Assembly: GCA_029721435.1 (NCBI GenBank)
Contig: CM056584.1
Coordinates: forward strand, 15,821,739 to 15,885,738
Direction of reading: 5' to 3'
Source of the DNA: Gymnothorax reevesii
Taxonomy: Eukaryota; Chordata; Actinopteri; Anguilliformes; Muraenidae
Length of the DNA stretch: 64,000 bases
Positions 1 to 10,010 of this stretch are shown here, piece after piece. Positions within the stretch are counted from its first letter, which is position 1. Every line of letters begins with the position of its first letter. Below the pieces are notes generated by a model. That model was not told where the DNA came from and ran no database searches. It worked only from the letters and a program-made list of their open reading frames with translations. The position numbers were made by a program, and so were the translations under genes.

Positions 1-534
1 GGGAGATGTCGTGTGTGGCGCCGTGTCGGTGAACGGTTTGCTGACACAAATGTCGTCCGGAGAGTCGCCCATGGCGGAGGCGGTGTCATGGTGTGGGCAG
101 GGATTGCACACAGATAGAGAACTCCATTGCATTTCATCGATGGCAACTTGAACGCCCAAAGGTACCGTGATGAGATCCTCGCACTAACTGTAGTACAGTT
201 TGTCCAACAGCATAATGTCACCTTCCAGCATGATAACGCCTGTCCTCATGTCGCTAGGGTCTTCACCCAGTTCCTCACAGCTCAGAACCTTCAGGTGCTG
301 GACTGGCCCGCATATTCGCCCGACATGTCGCCCATAGAACACGTTTGGGATGCTCTGGATCGGCGTGTCCGGGACCGTGTTCCAGTCCCAGGTAATGTCC
401 GGCAACTCCGGATAGCGCTCCAGGAGGAGTGGAACAACATTCCACTGGCCACCATAGACACTCTGGTAAACTCCATGCGTAGGAGATGTGTCGCGTTGAG
501 AGATGCGCGTGGCGGACATACGCAATACTAAACT
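1..534 (+). pseudogene. Tc1/mariner-type transposase, C-terminal part, broken by one stop codon
   Basis: Cut-and-paste DNA transposase fragment of the Tc1 family. The left window edge cuts off the DNA-binding region and the first catalytic Asp. One frame runs from base 1 to a stop at 529-531, interrupted by TAG at 115-117. Before the stop it reads GGGVMVWAGI, the usual Tc1 block. After it come TFQHDNACPH, holding the second catalytic Asp, and YSPDMSPIEHVWD, holding the Glu. The 34 residues between that Asp and Glu fit a DD34E transposase. The stop could have arisen by a single CAG-to-TAG transition, so the copy looks recently silenced. The 3' flank to about 750 has no clear second gene and probably includes the element's terminal region. 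Confidence 0.9.
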
Positions 535-2395
535 GTGAAATTTATGGTATCAACCCCTGCCCTGTTGAAGCTGATGCCAAACTTTTGATTGTGCGTGTAT
601 CAAGGTGTAACAGACATCAATATGATCAGTATAGATGTCTTTATCATGTCGTAATATTTGCTGAGGTTCACATTATCGCATATGTAATAAAATTCACAAA
701 ACATCTGGTGGTGCGTTTATATTTTTGTTCAGTGCAGTTAGATCCACCTGAGCTATTTCAACTGATTGCTGTTAATATGTTCGTTGAAGTTAGCAGAGTA
801 GTAGTTCTTATTCCTCATTTGTATCTCACTGTTTATTCAAAATGATGTGATCTCCTAACTGTTTATGAACCTGAAGCCATATAGTCATGTTGAAGGGTGC
901 CGGATGTATGTACAGTGTTCAAGTTGTTGTTCTTCTGAATAAAATATCCATTGCATACAATAATATTTTTTGTTTGTTGTGGATTTTACTGCTGTTCATA
1001 AAACTGTCCCACAGAGTCTGTCCATCACACATATTTAATCCATTTTTCCTGCTTTATGGTTGACTTACTTACTAACGAGCACAAAAACATGGCAAACAGA
1101 GCAGAATCAGAACATTTTGGACTTGTTGCTCGCAACAGTCTGGATAGTAAATTTTTTTTGTTGGTCAAGAGCACATATTATCCATTTCTTCCAAAAAAGA
1201 CCTCAAAATATGGACCTGTCTGACTGCAGCACATGTCTCCATTGTGTGATGGTCCATTGCAGATGCCTTCAAGCCCAGAGAAGTTGATGGCATTTTTGGA
1301 CACTGCTAAAATAAGGCGTCATTTTTTCACAATGAAGTATAAAATGGAATTTGTAGATGTTACATATTGTAGTACTTGATGAAGGTTTTACTAGCCCTAA
1401 ATTGTTCCGTCCCAACAGATTAGGAATGGATTGCAGGCCTGAATGCCTGGAATGGATTTATATTTACAAATAAATTGAAGTTGATCAGACAAAAAATAAA
1501 ATCTCCAATGAAATACAAGTCAAGGTAAAATTAGAAATCACTCATTTCTGCTTTTATGTGCATTTTCTATACTGTAATAACTTCTTCTGAGTTGGGGTTG
1601 TAAAATGAACAGCATGATACAATTCTCCTACATTCTACTCCATCAATTTTATATCTTACCAGTCTTACCCCGTAGAGACTCATTAAAACCACATCAGAAT
1701 ATACAGCTTCAACTGGCGTTCGTCCCAACCGACACAACTAATTTCAGTTACAAATGCGGTGCACTTTCTGCGGATGTTCAGGCTCAGTCACCACCCCCTG
1801 GCTGCCTCTGAATGGGAAATATCTCACATCAGATGCAAGATCCACTCTGCTCCACCAGGGCTCTTGTTGCGTTATGTGGTACTGAACAAATCTGTGGAAA
1901 TTCTCGTTTGTTTTAATTGCATCTTCTCTTATATAGTTTCATGGCTTGAATGTCATTGATAGCAGTCATTTAAACAGCTTGATTTTTAACCATTTGAAGA
2001 GAAGGTTTTCTAGACTATTCATTTGACAAATTCAATGTTCTAGACTGTTACTGCATTCAGTTACCAGCAGTGATGGGTGCATCAGCATTTTTGCAATCCT
2101 TATATTGTGATCGCATACCTCATAGAGTTAATGACGCAGTGCGGATTAAGCTCACTTCTTGTAAAGCCCAGCTTTTGTATGCTGAAGAGGCCTTAACCAA
2201 GGCCCGCCCTGTGCCTCAGCCGTCAATGCACTCAGAACAGGCAGTGTTGAAGCGGAGAGTCTTGATTGGATGGCTTGTCTGAAACTCACAGGGTTCCTGA
2301 TTTATATGGCTTCACAGCAGCAAAACTGGGCACAGCCAAGACGTCAGATAATGGAGCGGACGTGACTTAGTACTGAAGAGGGAGAGCTTGCCATG
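532..2395. other. Gene-free, A/T-rich DNA after the Tc1 relic
   Basis: No open frame here resembles a known protein and no splice-bounded exon was recognised. The first 200 bases probably contain the outer end of the Tc1 element, but without the left end of the element its terminal repeat cannot be matched. Nothing else is supported. Confidence 0.5.
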
Positions 2396-2706
2396 TGTGT
2401 GCGTGTGCGTACATGTCTATGTGTGTGTGTGTGTGTGTGTGTGACTGCATGCGCACGAGTGTATGAGTGTGTGCATGCGTGTGTGTGTGCGCGTGGGTGT
2501 TCCTGCTGAGGCGCGCACGTACGCGCGCGCGTGTGAGTGCACACGCTCGTGCGTGCGTGTGTGTTTGTATGCATGCGTTCGTGCACACGTGTGTGGGCCT
2601 CTGTGTGCACGCACACGGGCGTGTGTGTGTGCGTGTGCACGCATATGTGTGTGTGCCTGCATGCGTGCGTGTGTGTGCCTGTGTGTCTGGATGCATGCAT
2701 GTGTCT
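2396..2706. repeat. Long imperfect (GT)n / GTGC purine-pyrimidine tract
   Basis: About 300 bases of nearly pure alternating purine-pyrimidine sequence, GTGTGT mixed with GCGTGC and GCACGC. It gives artificial Cys/Val/His-rich open frames on both strands, which are not genes. Such tracts can adopt Z-DNA; that property is inferred from the sequence type. Confidence 0.9.
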
Positions 2707-2879
2707 ATTCAGGAATGATTCAATGGTGCATACTGTGTGCGTTTCACCCTGAATTCCACTCCTGGCTGGCAGTTTATGGCCTCCGGCTCTCTGTCATAAA
2801 CCATCTCATGCAATATGTAGCACATCGCTTGCCTTAGCACATTCGGTTTGACTAGACCCAGCACTGATAATCAGCCAGC

Positions 2880-3326
2880 GCTCACCCCGGAGAAAGAGAG
2901 AAAGGGAGGCGGAGAAGGAGAGGGCTAGAGAGGGAGGGAGGGAGCAAATGAGGTCTAGAGAGAGGTGTAGAAGGGTGCGTTTGTTCACCAGACAGAGCTA
3001 CAGAGCTTAGAAGTGTGGGGGCTGAGGGATAACATAATGCAACACACAACAGAGTGTGTCTCTTAGTGTGCGACAGTTGTGTTCATGACCAAGTGGGTCA
3101 GTGAGGCAGAGTGTATGTATGTGTATCATAGTGTTTTTGTATGTGGACGATACAGTGTACGTAAGCAACAACACATTAGCTGGGAGGCTAAATCGGAATT
3201 GTGGGAATTCTGAGGTCGTTTCCTGCATTACTGCTCCACCCGCACACCTGTACTTTCATCTGCCGCTCACGTCTCTCGCGGTGACGGCGATGGGAACAGA
3301 ACGGTTATGTAAACTTTCCTCTGTCT

Positions 3327-3361
<35 letters not shown>
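2880..3361. repeat. GA-rich stretch (2880-2965) and (CT)n run (3331-3361)
   Basis: Polypurine sequence built from GAGAGAGG and GGGAGG units is followed, after about 370 ordinary bases, by an uninterrupted CT dinucleotide run. Both are simple-sequence DNA. No gene lies between them. Confidence 0.8.
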
Positions 3362-3364
<3 letters not shown>

Positions 3365-4869
3365 TTCTCTTTCTCGCCGAAAACTCCACAGCTGTCGAAA
3401 CAGTTAGGGGAAAAGTCAGCTGATCTTCGTGCAGTCTGACTGAAGAGCCTTTAGATGTTCAGAACTGCCCTCCTGATCTAGAGCATCATGGGAGAAATGA
3501 ATAGGGTTCAGCATCTCACTCTTTCTGGTGTGGAGTACTGAAGGTTGGGGGTCGTGACTGGATTTTTTAAAAAATGCTCGTAATGGGTCTGGATCCTGGC
3601 TTCGGATTGCGGATTCTTTCCTGATTTCGGTGAGTCAGGGCCGTGCCATAGGTCATCGGAGAGGGGTGCAAGTTTGAATCTTAAGATGGAGCCATTCCTC
3701 TTTTGATGGAGAGAGTGTGCATTGCAGCTGTACTATAGTATATCAGTAAGGACTTGTAGAGGCCCACCAGAGTGCTTATAATGTATTTGTGACTGCATGG
3801 TTAAGAATAACAGCCCTTACTAGGCAGCAGTGACTCAAACTAATTTCTGGGGGACTCCTGTGAATGATGATATTCATTCCAATCACAATTGCAATCAAAT
3901 AATTTTAATAAGCTGTTAATTTTTCTCGAGCGATTGCTTTTGATGTTTAGAGGAATTAATTATCTTCTTAATTACCATCATGTCAGAAATAGTTCTGCAA
4001 TGCCACAAAGAAATTGTGCAATTCCTAAGTTCATATTGCGCTTATTGCATCATTTGGTAATTACAAAAGAAGAGGTAAAATAAAAGACATTGTCATCAAT
4101 AACATTTCTTCCTTAAGAGTGCTAACGCAATGCAGGCTTGCCTCATTATCAATTACTATTTCTTCGAATTAATTCTTCATTATGTACCAGATGGTAAAGA
4201 GTAGTGGCTAAGGTATCTTGACTTAAAAACCAATTAGCATCTCATTTATTTGGCTCAGTCTTTCATTTGATCAGTTGGGATAATTTTCCTCCTTTTTTGT
4301 GCTGTAATTTTAAGTATTAGTTTGCAATTTAGCCCCATAAGCACTGCATGTCCACAGAAATGTCATGTCATACATGTAGCTTTTTCTGGCATAACAGGGT
4401 TGAGAGTTTAAGTAATGCCACACAAAAAGCACCTAAAAATTATGGCGTCTTAAAATAATTTAATTGCAATTTTTGTTGGAACAAAATCCAGCACCTCCAG
4501 GGTTGAGCTCCAGGGGTCCAGGGTCATCTCCAGGGAATCTCTGGTGAACATATTCACAGTGTCTCTCTGAAGACTCATCAGATGGGGGTAGGGTAGAGGA
4601 AAGCAGGAAGTGGCTTTAGCTCGACAGAAACAGAGAAGCAGGGGTGTGCGTGCGATGGTGGTAATTCACTCACTCTTCACTTGCCCATGTTTGTGCAGGC
4701 CTGCCCCTTCCATTTTATTTTTGGTGGAATTTCCCTCTGGAGGCACAGAGTGGTACTGCAGTTCAGGCTCTGTCTGTGTACTTCCTCTTTGACCAGATGC
4801 CCTCACAGAACATGGGAGAAACCATTAAATCAGCCAATCAAGATAATACTGATGCAGAGACTGGGCAAT
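3362..4869. other. Gene-free intergenic DNA
   Basis: A/T-rich sequence with only short chance open frames. No exon, RNA gene or repeat boundary was recognised. Confidence 0.45.
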
Positions 4870-5335
4870 CATAGCTGCAACTACTATCACTACAGTACTA
4901 CTACCACGACTGTCTCTACTACAGCTACTAGTGTCACATAACTCTTACTAGTATCATCCCTTTCACAACTACTACTCCAACCACTACTACTTATACTACT
5001 TTTAGTGCTGCTCCAGTAATAGTACTACTACTTTTACTACAACTTCAGTAGTACCACCACTATCACCATTACTGCTACAACTACCAATACTTACTTCCAA
5101 TACTACAGTACTATTACTGCTGCCACCGCTTCTGCTACTATTTCAAGAACTGCTGCCACTATTATCTCCAATACTACTACTTCACAACTACAGTACTATT
5201 ACCACTATCACCACTACTGGGACTACCAGCAACATTACTGCTACCACTACTACATTACTGCTACCACTATCGCCTCTACTGTGACTACTAGCAGTGCTAC
5301 TAATTCTACTACTACACTACTACTACATTATTTTT
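4870..5335. repeat. Degenerate ACT/CTA trinucleotide array, left part
   Basis: About 465 bases made of ACTACT, CTACTA and ACCACT triplets with scattered substitutions. It is an old, drifted trinucleotide microsatellite. A second block of the same composition begins at 6818. Confidence 0.85.
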
Positions 5336-6817
5336 GTAAATAGGTGTTCTCATTCAAAATACCGATGTTTATTGGATGTTATGATCAAGGTTTTTCAGAT
5401 TTCTTGAATACACTTAAAAACTGAATCTAAACACTGTGACATATTTAAAAAGTGTTACAAAGAAGTGTTTCGGGTCACAATCAGCCTGACTCTAGAGTGG
5501 ACACTAGGGCCCAAATTTTAATCGAAACAAATTGCTATGCTCTTGAATCCCATGAATAGCCAATCATGTCCTGCAACTTTCTGCCAAATATGACTGAGTA
5601 TCCTATTTCAGTTTTTGTGTCATGGTTTTACAGGTATGGAGGGGTGTGGACACATCAGTGTGTCAACCTGGTAAGCGTAACGATCATTCTGACTGAGTGA
5701 TATTTGTTTGACAACATTTATAATCTGTTTGAGAAAATAATGTTTATTACAAAATAAATTGAACAAACCGCCATACTTTATGTTGTTGGTTTCATATTAA
5801 AATTTCAGTTTGGGTTCTTGGTATTCTTTCCTAAATCACTGATGTTTATACCATGTACCTCATTAGATGTCTCTACATATCTATGCTGAGCACAGTCCAT
5901 ATTAAGAACTGACAAAATTACAAAAAAATATTTCAGTTTGCAAACTTATTGTGCATTACATTATATTGAATCAGGGCATAATAATTAGGTAAGTACTGGG
6001 GGTATGGACAATACACGGGATATGGACACTACAATTTGGATTTGGAAAGATCCTCCATCTATATATTTAATTCCATTACCCATCACATAAGTCATGGATT
6101 ATTTTCATCAACCCACTGTCATTTTATAAAGATGAAATATATAAAGTTTAGTTGCATCACTATGGACTGGTTAACAGGGGTATGGACACTGCCCTTTTTT
6201 CGGTCATTCATGGTCAGATAATGATCATTCCTGGGTATTGATTATTTATGAAACTCCAGTTTAGTGTCATTGTTTTCTCACATATATAAAATGTACAATT
6301 TGCAATAAGAATCCCAATTGATTAAGACAAATTTCACGAATTATTAGGTCAGTGCAATGAGCAATGAGCTGAAAGAGAAAAAAGTATGAAGCTGACTGTC
6401 TTCTTTAGGGGGTCATAAAATCGATCATCATCCACCTGTCGTGATGGGGTGACATGCAAAAGGAAGAGCATTGACAATCAAATATAGACAATACTGTGAA
6501 AATTAGGAAATATACACACATATATTTAAAAAAATAAATGGAAAATACATAACTTTATATTTGGCCGTGCATAACACCGAAATTTACCTCGATTCGGAAC
6601 AAAATGCTGAATGCTCAGACATATCACACCTCGCAAATCAAATTTATTGTGATGTATTTTCCCACTCCCGTGGAATTTGCAATAAAAATAGTTGTAAAGT
6701 TTGTTCTTGTATACTTATTTTTCTCAATAATAAGTACTACAACGGAAATACCACACTTCACTCAGGTTGATTGTGACCCGGCTGCTAGTATATGTTCATA
6801 ACTTAAAGCTTTGGTTA
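5336..6817. other. A/T-rich block lying between two ACT arrays; holds repeated TATGGACA motifs
   Basis: About 1.48 kb of A/T-rich sequence separates two stretches of the same degenerate ACT array. It holds a recurring motif of the form GGGGTATGGACA near 5638, 5999 and 6178, with a related GGATATGGACAC at about 6019. No open frame of note. It could be an inserted, decayed mobile element, but no terminal repeats or target duplication could be fixed by eye. Confidence 0.35.
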
Positions 6818-7065
6818 TACAGTGTACTACTGCTATCACCACTACTGCGACTACTAGCAGAACGACTTCTTCCACTGCAAGAGTTCTGCTACCATCACTT
6901 TTGCTACTACTACCAGTGCTGCAATTCCAGAACTACTCCTGAAATTTCCTTGTCTACGATTACTGCAGCACTACTTCTACCATTACTACCGCAATTACTG
7001 CTACTGCTAATACTCTGGTTGCTGCCACTACTTCTGTTGCTAATACTTCTACTACTGCAGTGACA
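6818..7065. repeat. Degenerate ACT/CTG trinucleotide array, right part
   Basis: Same triplet composition and strand bias as the array at 4870-5335, with matching sub-phrases such as GCGACTACTAGCAG here and GTGACTACTAGCAG there. The two blocks look like one array split by the intervening segment. Confidence 0.8.
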
Positions 7066-7535
7066 ATGTTAGTGTAACGCACACACACCGTGGGATACAT
7101 TGGTCAATCTGTACATACGTTCATACAGCAGTTGGACATACCCACATGCGTGCCCAACTGCCCATGCGTTTATGTTCTCGTGCGTGTATGCTCAAAAACA
7201 CGTGCGGAAGAGAGCGTGAGATGAATTAGAAAGAAGGATTTGAAATGTGTTTTCAGAGAGATCGAGGAGTGTTTCCACAGTGTAGTGCCCTCATGCGCGA
7301 GGCTGCCGAGCGCTTGTATGCACAGCTATGCTTAACCTATAAATAGCGGTGATTGGTGATGTAAGATCAGGGAGGCAGAATTAAAGAGCTACAGTGATGT
7401 AATGCTGTTACAGAGATGACTGAGTAACAGAGGGACTGTGAGCTGCGATGGGCACCGAGACGGTAGCTTAACGTTCAGCTTTCTGATGGCCAGCCATCCA
7501 TTTACCTTCATTTACACACGCACCCACACACACGC
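7066..7535. other. Gene-free DNA with one consensus TATA-like motif
   Basis: No gene is recognised. TATAAATAG occurs at 7338-7346 with an inverted CCAAT (ATTGG) at 7352-7356. The ATTGG lies just downstream of the TATA motif, which is not the usual order, so this is noted only as a motif. Confidence 0.25.
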
Positions 7536-7548
7536 GCGCGCACGTGCG

Positions 7549-7830
7549 TCCTTTTACTTCTGTCCTTGTGAGGACATTACATTGACTTTCATTCATTCTT
7601 CGTGTGTCTTTACAGCCTTTCCTTAATCTTAACAATAAGCAACGCATGCCTAACCCAAACCTTTACCCAAACCTTAACCTGTCCCTAATTCTAGCCTTAC
7701 CCCTAACCTTAATCTATCCCTAACTCTAACCATACCCCTAAACTTAACTTACAAGTCACAATTTGCCTTTGTAGTTCTGAGGACACATGAACATGTCCTT
7801 TCCTCCCAAAAATGTCTCCACTATGTCAGT
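7549..7830 (+). repeat. Dispersed repeat, copy 1, with CCCTAACC-like interior
   Basis: Begins with CTTGTGAGGACATTACATTG after a CA/CG-rich tract, continues through CATTCATTCTTCGTGTG, then about 120 bases of CCCTAACC / CCTTAACC units, and ends near AATGTCTCCACT. The same order of blocks recurs at 9495-9727 on this strand and inverted at 59127-59403. It is therefore an interspersed repeat family with an internal telomere-like segment. No coding capacity. Confidence 0.8.
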
Positions 7831-8136
7831 GTTTTTTGGTTCTAACTTTGTAGCTTGTACAAGAACACACGCACACGCACACCCTTCTCTCATTCGGCCA
7901 TCTCCTGTCTCTCCCCTCCTGTTCCTCTCCTTCTCAGCCATCTTCTCTTCCCTCATTCCCCCCATCCCTCTCAGTCAGAGGGAACAGTGCTGTCAGCATC
8001 GTTTCCCGGGGTTTTTAATGACTCTAAGTCAGCATTCCTGGGGAATGTCAATTTAATGTGGAAAAGAGGATTTTTGCTTCAGTTACTGTCCTGCCGTCCC
8101 ATAGAGCTGGCACCTGCAGGACGCACACCGACACAC

Positions 8137-8183
8137 GCATTCTCACACACACACTCACACACACATACACACACTCTCACACA
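8137..8183. repeat. (CA)n-rich microsatellite
   Basis: Imperfect CACACA run with CT and AT interruptions. Confidence 0.85.
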
Positions 8184-8285
8184 ATTAAGGCTTTCACCTC
8201 CTCTTTTTCACTGTTGGCAGAACAAACACGCGCCCTGCAAGAGTTCCGCCTCATCGCAGAGATCGGCTGCATGGTGGCCTTGTGC

Positions 8286-8406
8286 CCAATCGCTCCCGTT
8301 CATTGGATCCTGGGAGGTAGCTGGACCAATCAAATGGCCTATTTAGAGTTAAATGCCCCGTTTAGTCCCCGCCCCCCCCCATTCCGTCAATTCAGACCCC
8401 CATTGG
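8286..8406. promoter_or_regulatory. Cluster of four CCAAT-type motifs with a C-rich box; possible promoter
   Basis: CCAAT occurs at 8286-8290 and 8326-8330, and its inverse ATTGG at 8302-8306 and 8402-8406, all within 121 bases. CTATTTAGAG lies at 8338-8347 and a CCCCGCCCCC run at 8367-8380. Such spacing is typical of NF-Y bound vertebrate promoters, and the strand would fit aatk, whose first coding exon must lie upstream of 15712. No initiating exon was found, so this is a suggestion only. Confidence 0.3.
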
Positions 8407-8796
8407 AAATGTCAGAGTAGGAGGGTAGAGCTTCTGCCACTGTGTCAGACTTTGCCAGCCTGGAAAGGTCAGGAATTTTTACCGTAGCGTAGCACCGCAT
8501 GGTCTGAAGATGCCCTGCGGGGCCCCGAGCTCCTCTCACACCGGATTATTTATTTATTTACCAGGGACAGAGCACACTAATCAACACTTCAGTTAAACAT
8601 CGGTGTAAATGCGCCAGAGTTAGCTACTAAGCTAGTTTTCAGCCGTAGTCCCTGGGCAGGTTGATACAAATCAAGTGATGTCCTGTTATAAAAACAGAGG
8701 AAATAGAAAAAAAATACAATGATACAAAAATACAAGGACACACCACAGAAATTAAGACAGTAGTAACACTTCTGCCTTCGTGTGTGCAAGGCAATA

Positions 8797-9391
8797 CAGA
8801 GTTCAGTCCATAAGTATTTGGACAGTGACACAATTGTTGCTTTTTGGGTCTCAAAGGGATAGTTCACCCAAAAATAAGAATTCATTCATCATCTGCTGAC
8901 CCTGAGGCTAATTGAAGGGTCGGTGAATTTAATTAATCCTCAAAACCCTTTTGGAGTTACAATGAAAAATAGCAAATCCAAATACACTGAAGTCAATGTT
9001 AGCCACTCTTTCAAGCGTAAAAAACAAACAAAAAAAAACATAAAATGTCTCCATACTGCTCATGTGGTGTAATCCATGAGTCCATAAGCCCCAACATTTA
9101 AATTTCACTCAAAAAGACGTCTTCTCACCTTTTTTTAGCCTAAATGTCCAATGTAGCCACTTAGCCTGGAGCCTTGCTCGTCTTCAAGGAAGAAGTCTAA
9201 GAATCATATTTTTTGTTGAATTATCCCTTTAACTGCAGCTCATTGAATTTGAACAAAAGGAAGCACGGCAAAAATGACCAGGAACTTTAATGTACAGTTA
9301 CATGCTGCATATTCTTATCGTGGGACCCTTTAATGTGTTGCAGCCCTGAATATACAATATGGCTGTCCAAATTTTTCTGGACCGCAGTGTT
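8797..9391. mobile_element. TA-flanked Tc1/mariner-type miniature element, split by a second element
   Basis: The left end, CAGAGTTCAGTCCA followed by TAAGTATTTGGACAG, matches the inverted right end, AACACTGCGGTCCA followed by GAAAAATTTGGACAG. The phrase ATTTGGACAG is shared exactly. TA dinucleotides flank both ends (8795-8796 and 9392-9393), as expected for Tc1/mariner target sites. It encodes nothing. The 8853-9230 element interrupts it near the left end. Confidence 0.6.
8853..9230. mobile_element. Miniature inverted-repeat element with AAAGGGATA ends, nested
   Basis: Starts AAAGGGATAGTTCACCC and ends, read inverted, AAAGGGATAATTCAAC, giving terminal inverted repeats of about 14 bases with one mismatch. 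Length 378 bases, no open frame. AAAGGGATAGTTCACCCAAA ends are very common in fish genomes, where they mark non-autonomous DNA transposons; the superfamily is not assigned here. Confidence 0.65.
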
Positions 9392-9494
9392 TATGTTTAT
9401 ACTCCTAGTGTTCATAACGGTAGCTACGCCGCAAGGTAGTTGATACGTACTGTAGACAATAAGTCTTTACCCGAGACACACACACACTCACACC

Positions 9495-9727
9495 CTTGTA
9501 CTTCTATCCTTGTCAGGACATTACATTGACTTCCATTCATTCTTCGTGTGACTCTACAGCCGTTCTCTAATCTTAATAATAAGCAATGCATCTCTAACTC
9601 AAACCCTTACCCAAACCTTAATTCTAACCTTACCCCTAACCTTAACTAATAAGTCACAGTTTGCCTTTGTAGTTTGGAGGACAGGCCAAAAACTCCTCAC
9701 TTCCCAGTAATGTCCCCATTCTGTGAG
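9495..9727 (+). repeat. Dispersed repeat, copy 2, with CCCTAACC-like interior
   Basis: Same block order as copy 1: a CA-rich lead, a TATCCTTGTCAGGACATTAC start, CATTCATTCTTCGTGTG, a shorter CCCTAACC/CCTTAACC stretch and an AATGTCCCCATTCTG end. It is about 50 bases shorter than copy 1 because the CCCTAA-like core is shorter. Confidence 0.8.
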
Positions 9728-9936
9728 ACAAAAAGCATCTTCTAGTCCTCACTATGTTGCAAATGCAAAACACACATGAACACACAGTACAGTTTTCTGC
9801 AACCAACATCTCATCCAGTGTCAGTTTTAATGGCCACTTTAAAAACCCATATGTTACCCTGCCAGATGAAACCAGATATACTCGTGCTGAACAAATAGGA
9901 AATTACAGTTTGTGCTGAGATGTAACTATCGATCCC

Positions 9937-10010
9937 GTCCAGTGTCTGGTGTCTTGATGGATAAAGAGCTGGGCTTGAAGGAGGTTATGGGTTTGATTCC
10001 CATGTGCGCC
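9937..10010 (+). mobile_element. tRNA-like SINE head with A-box and B-box
   Basis: GTGTCTTGATGGATAAAGAG resembles a Pol III A box region. About 40 bases downstream, GGGTTTGATTCCCATG matches a B box, with one change from GGTTCGANTCC. This layout is that of tRNA-derived SINE heads in fish. It is not a functional tRNA: a complete acceptor stem and cloverleaf could not be drawn. The 3' limit of the element is unclear. Confidence 0.5.

Noticed and set aside
2344..2837. Several overlapping Cys/Val- or His/Thr-rich open frames on both strands
   Set aside because: They are produced by the GT-rich simple repeat; the frames have no domain and appear in all phases.
7640..7745. Interstitial telomere array
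   Set aside because: The units are CCCTAACC and CCTTAACC variants rather than regular CCCTAA, and the same block occurs within a dispersed repeat at three places.
9937..10010. Functional tRNA gene
   Set aside because: A and B box-like motifs are present but the acceptor and anticodon stems do not pair; a SINE head explains it better.
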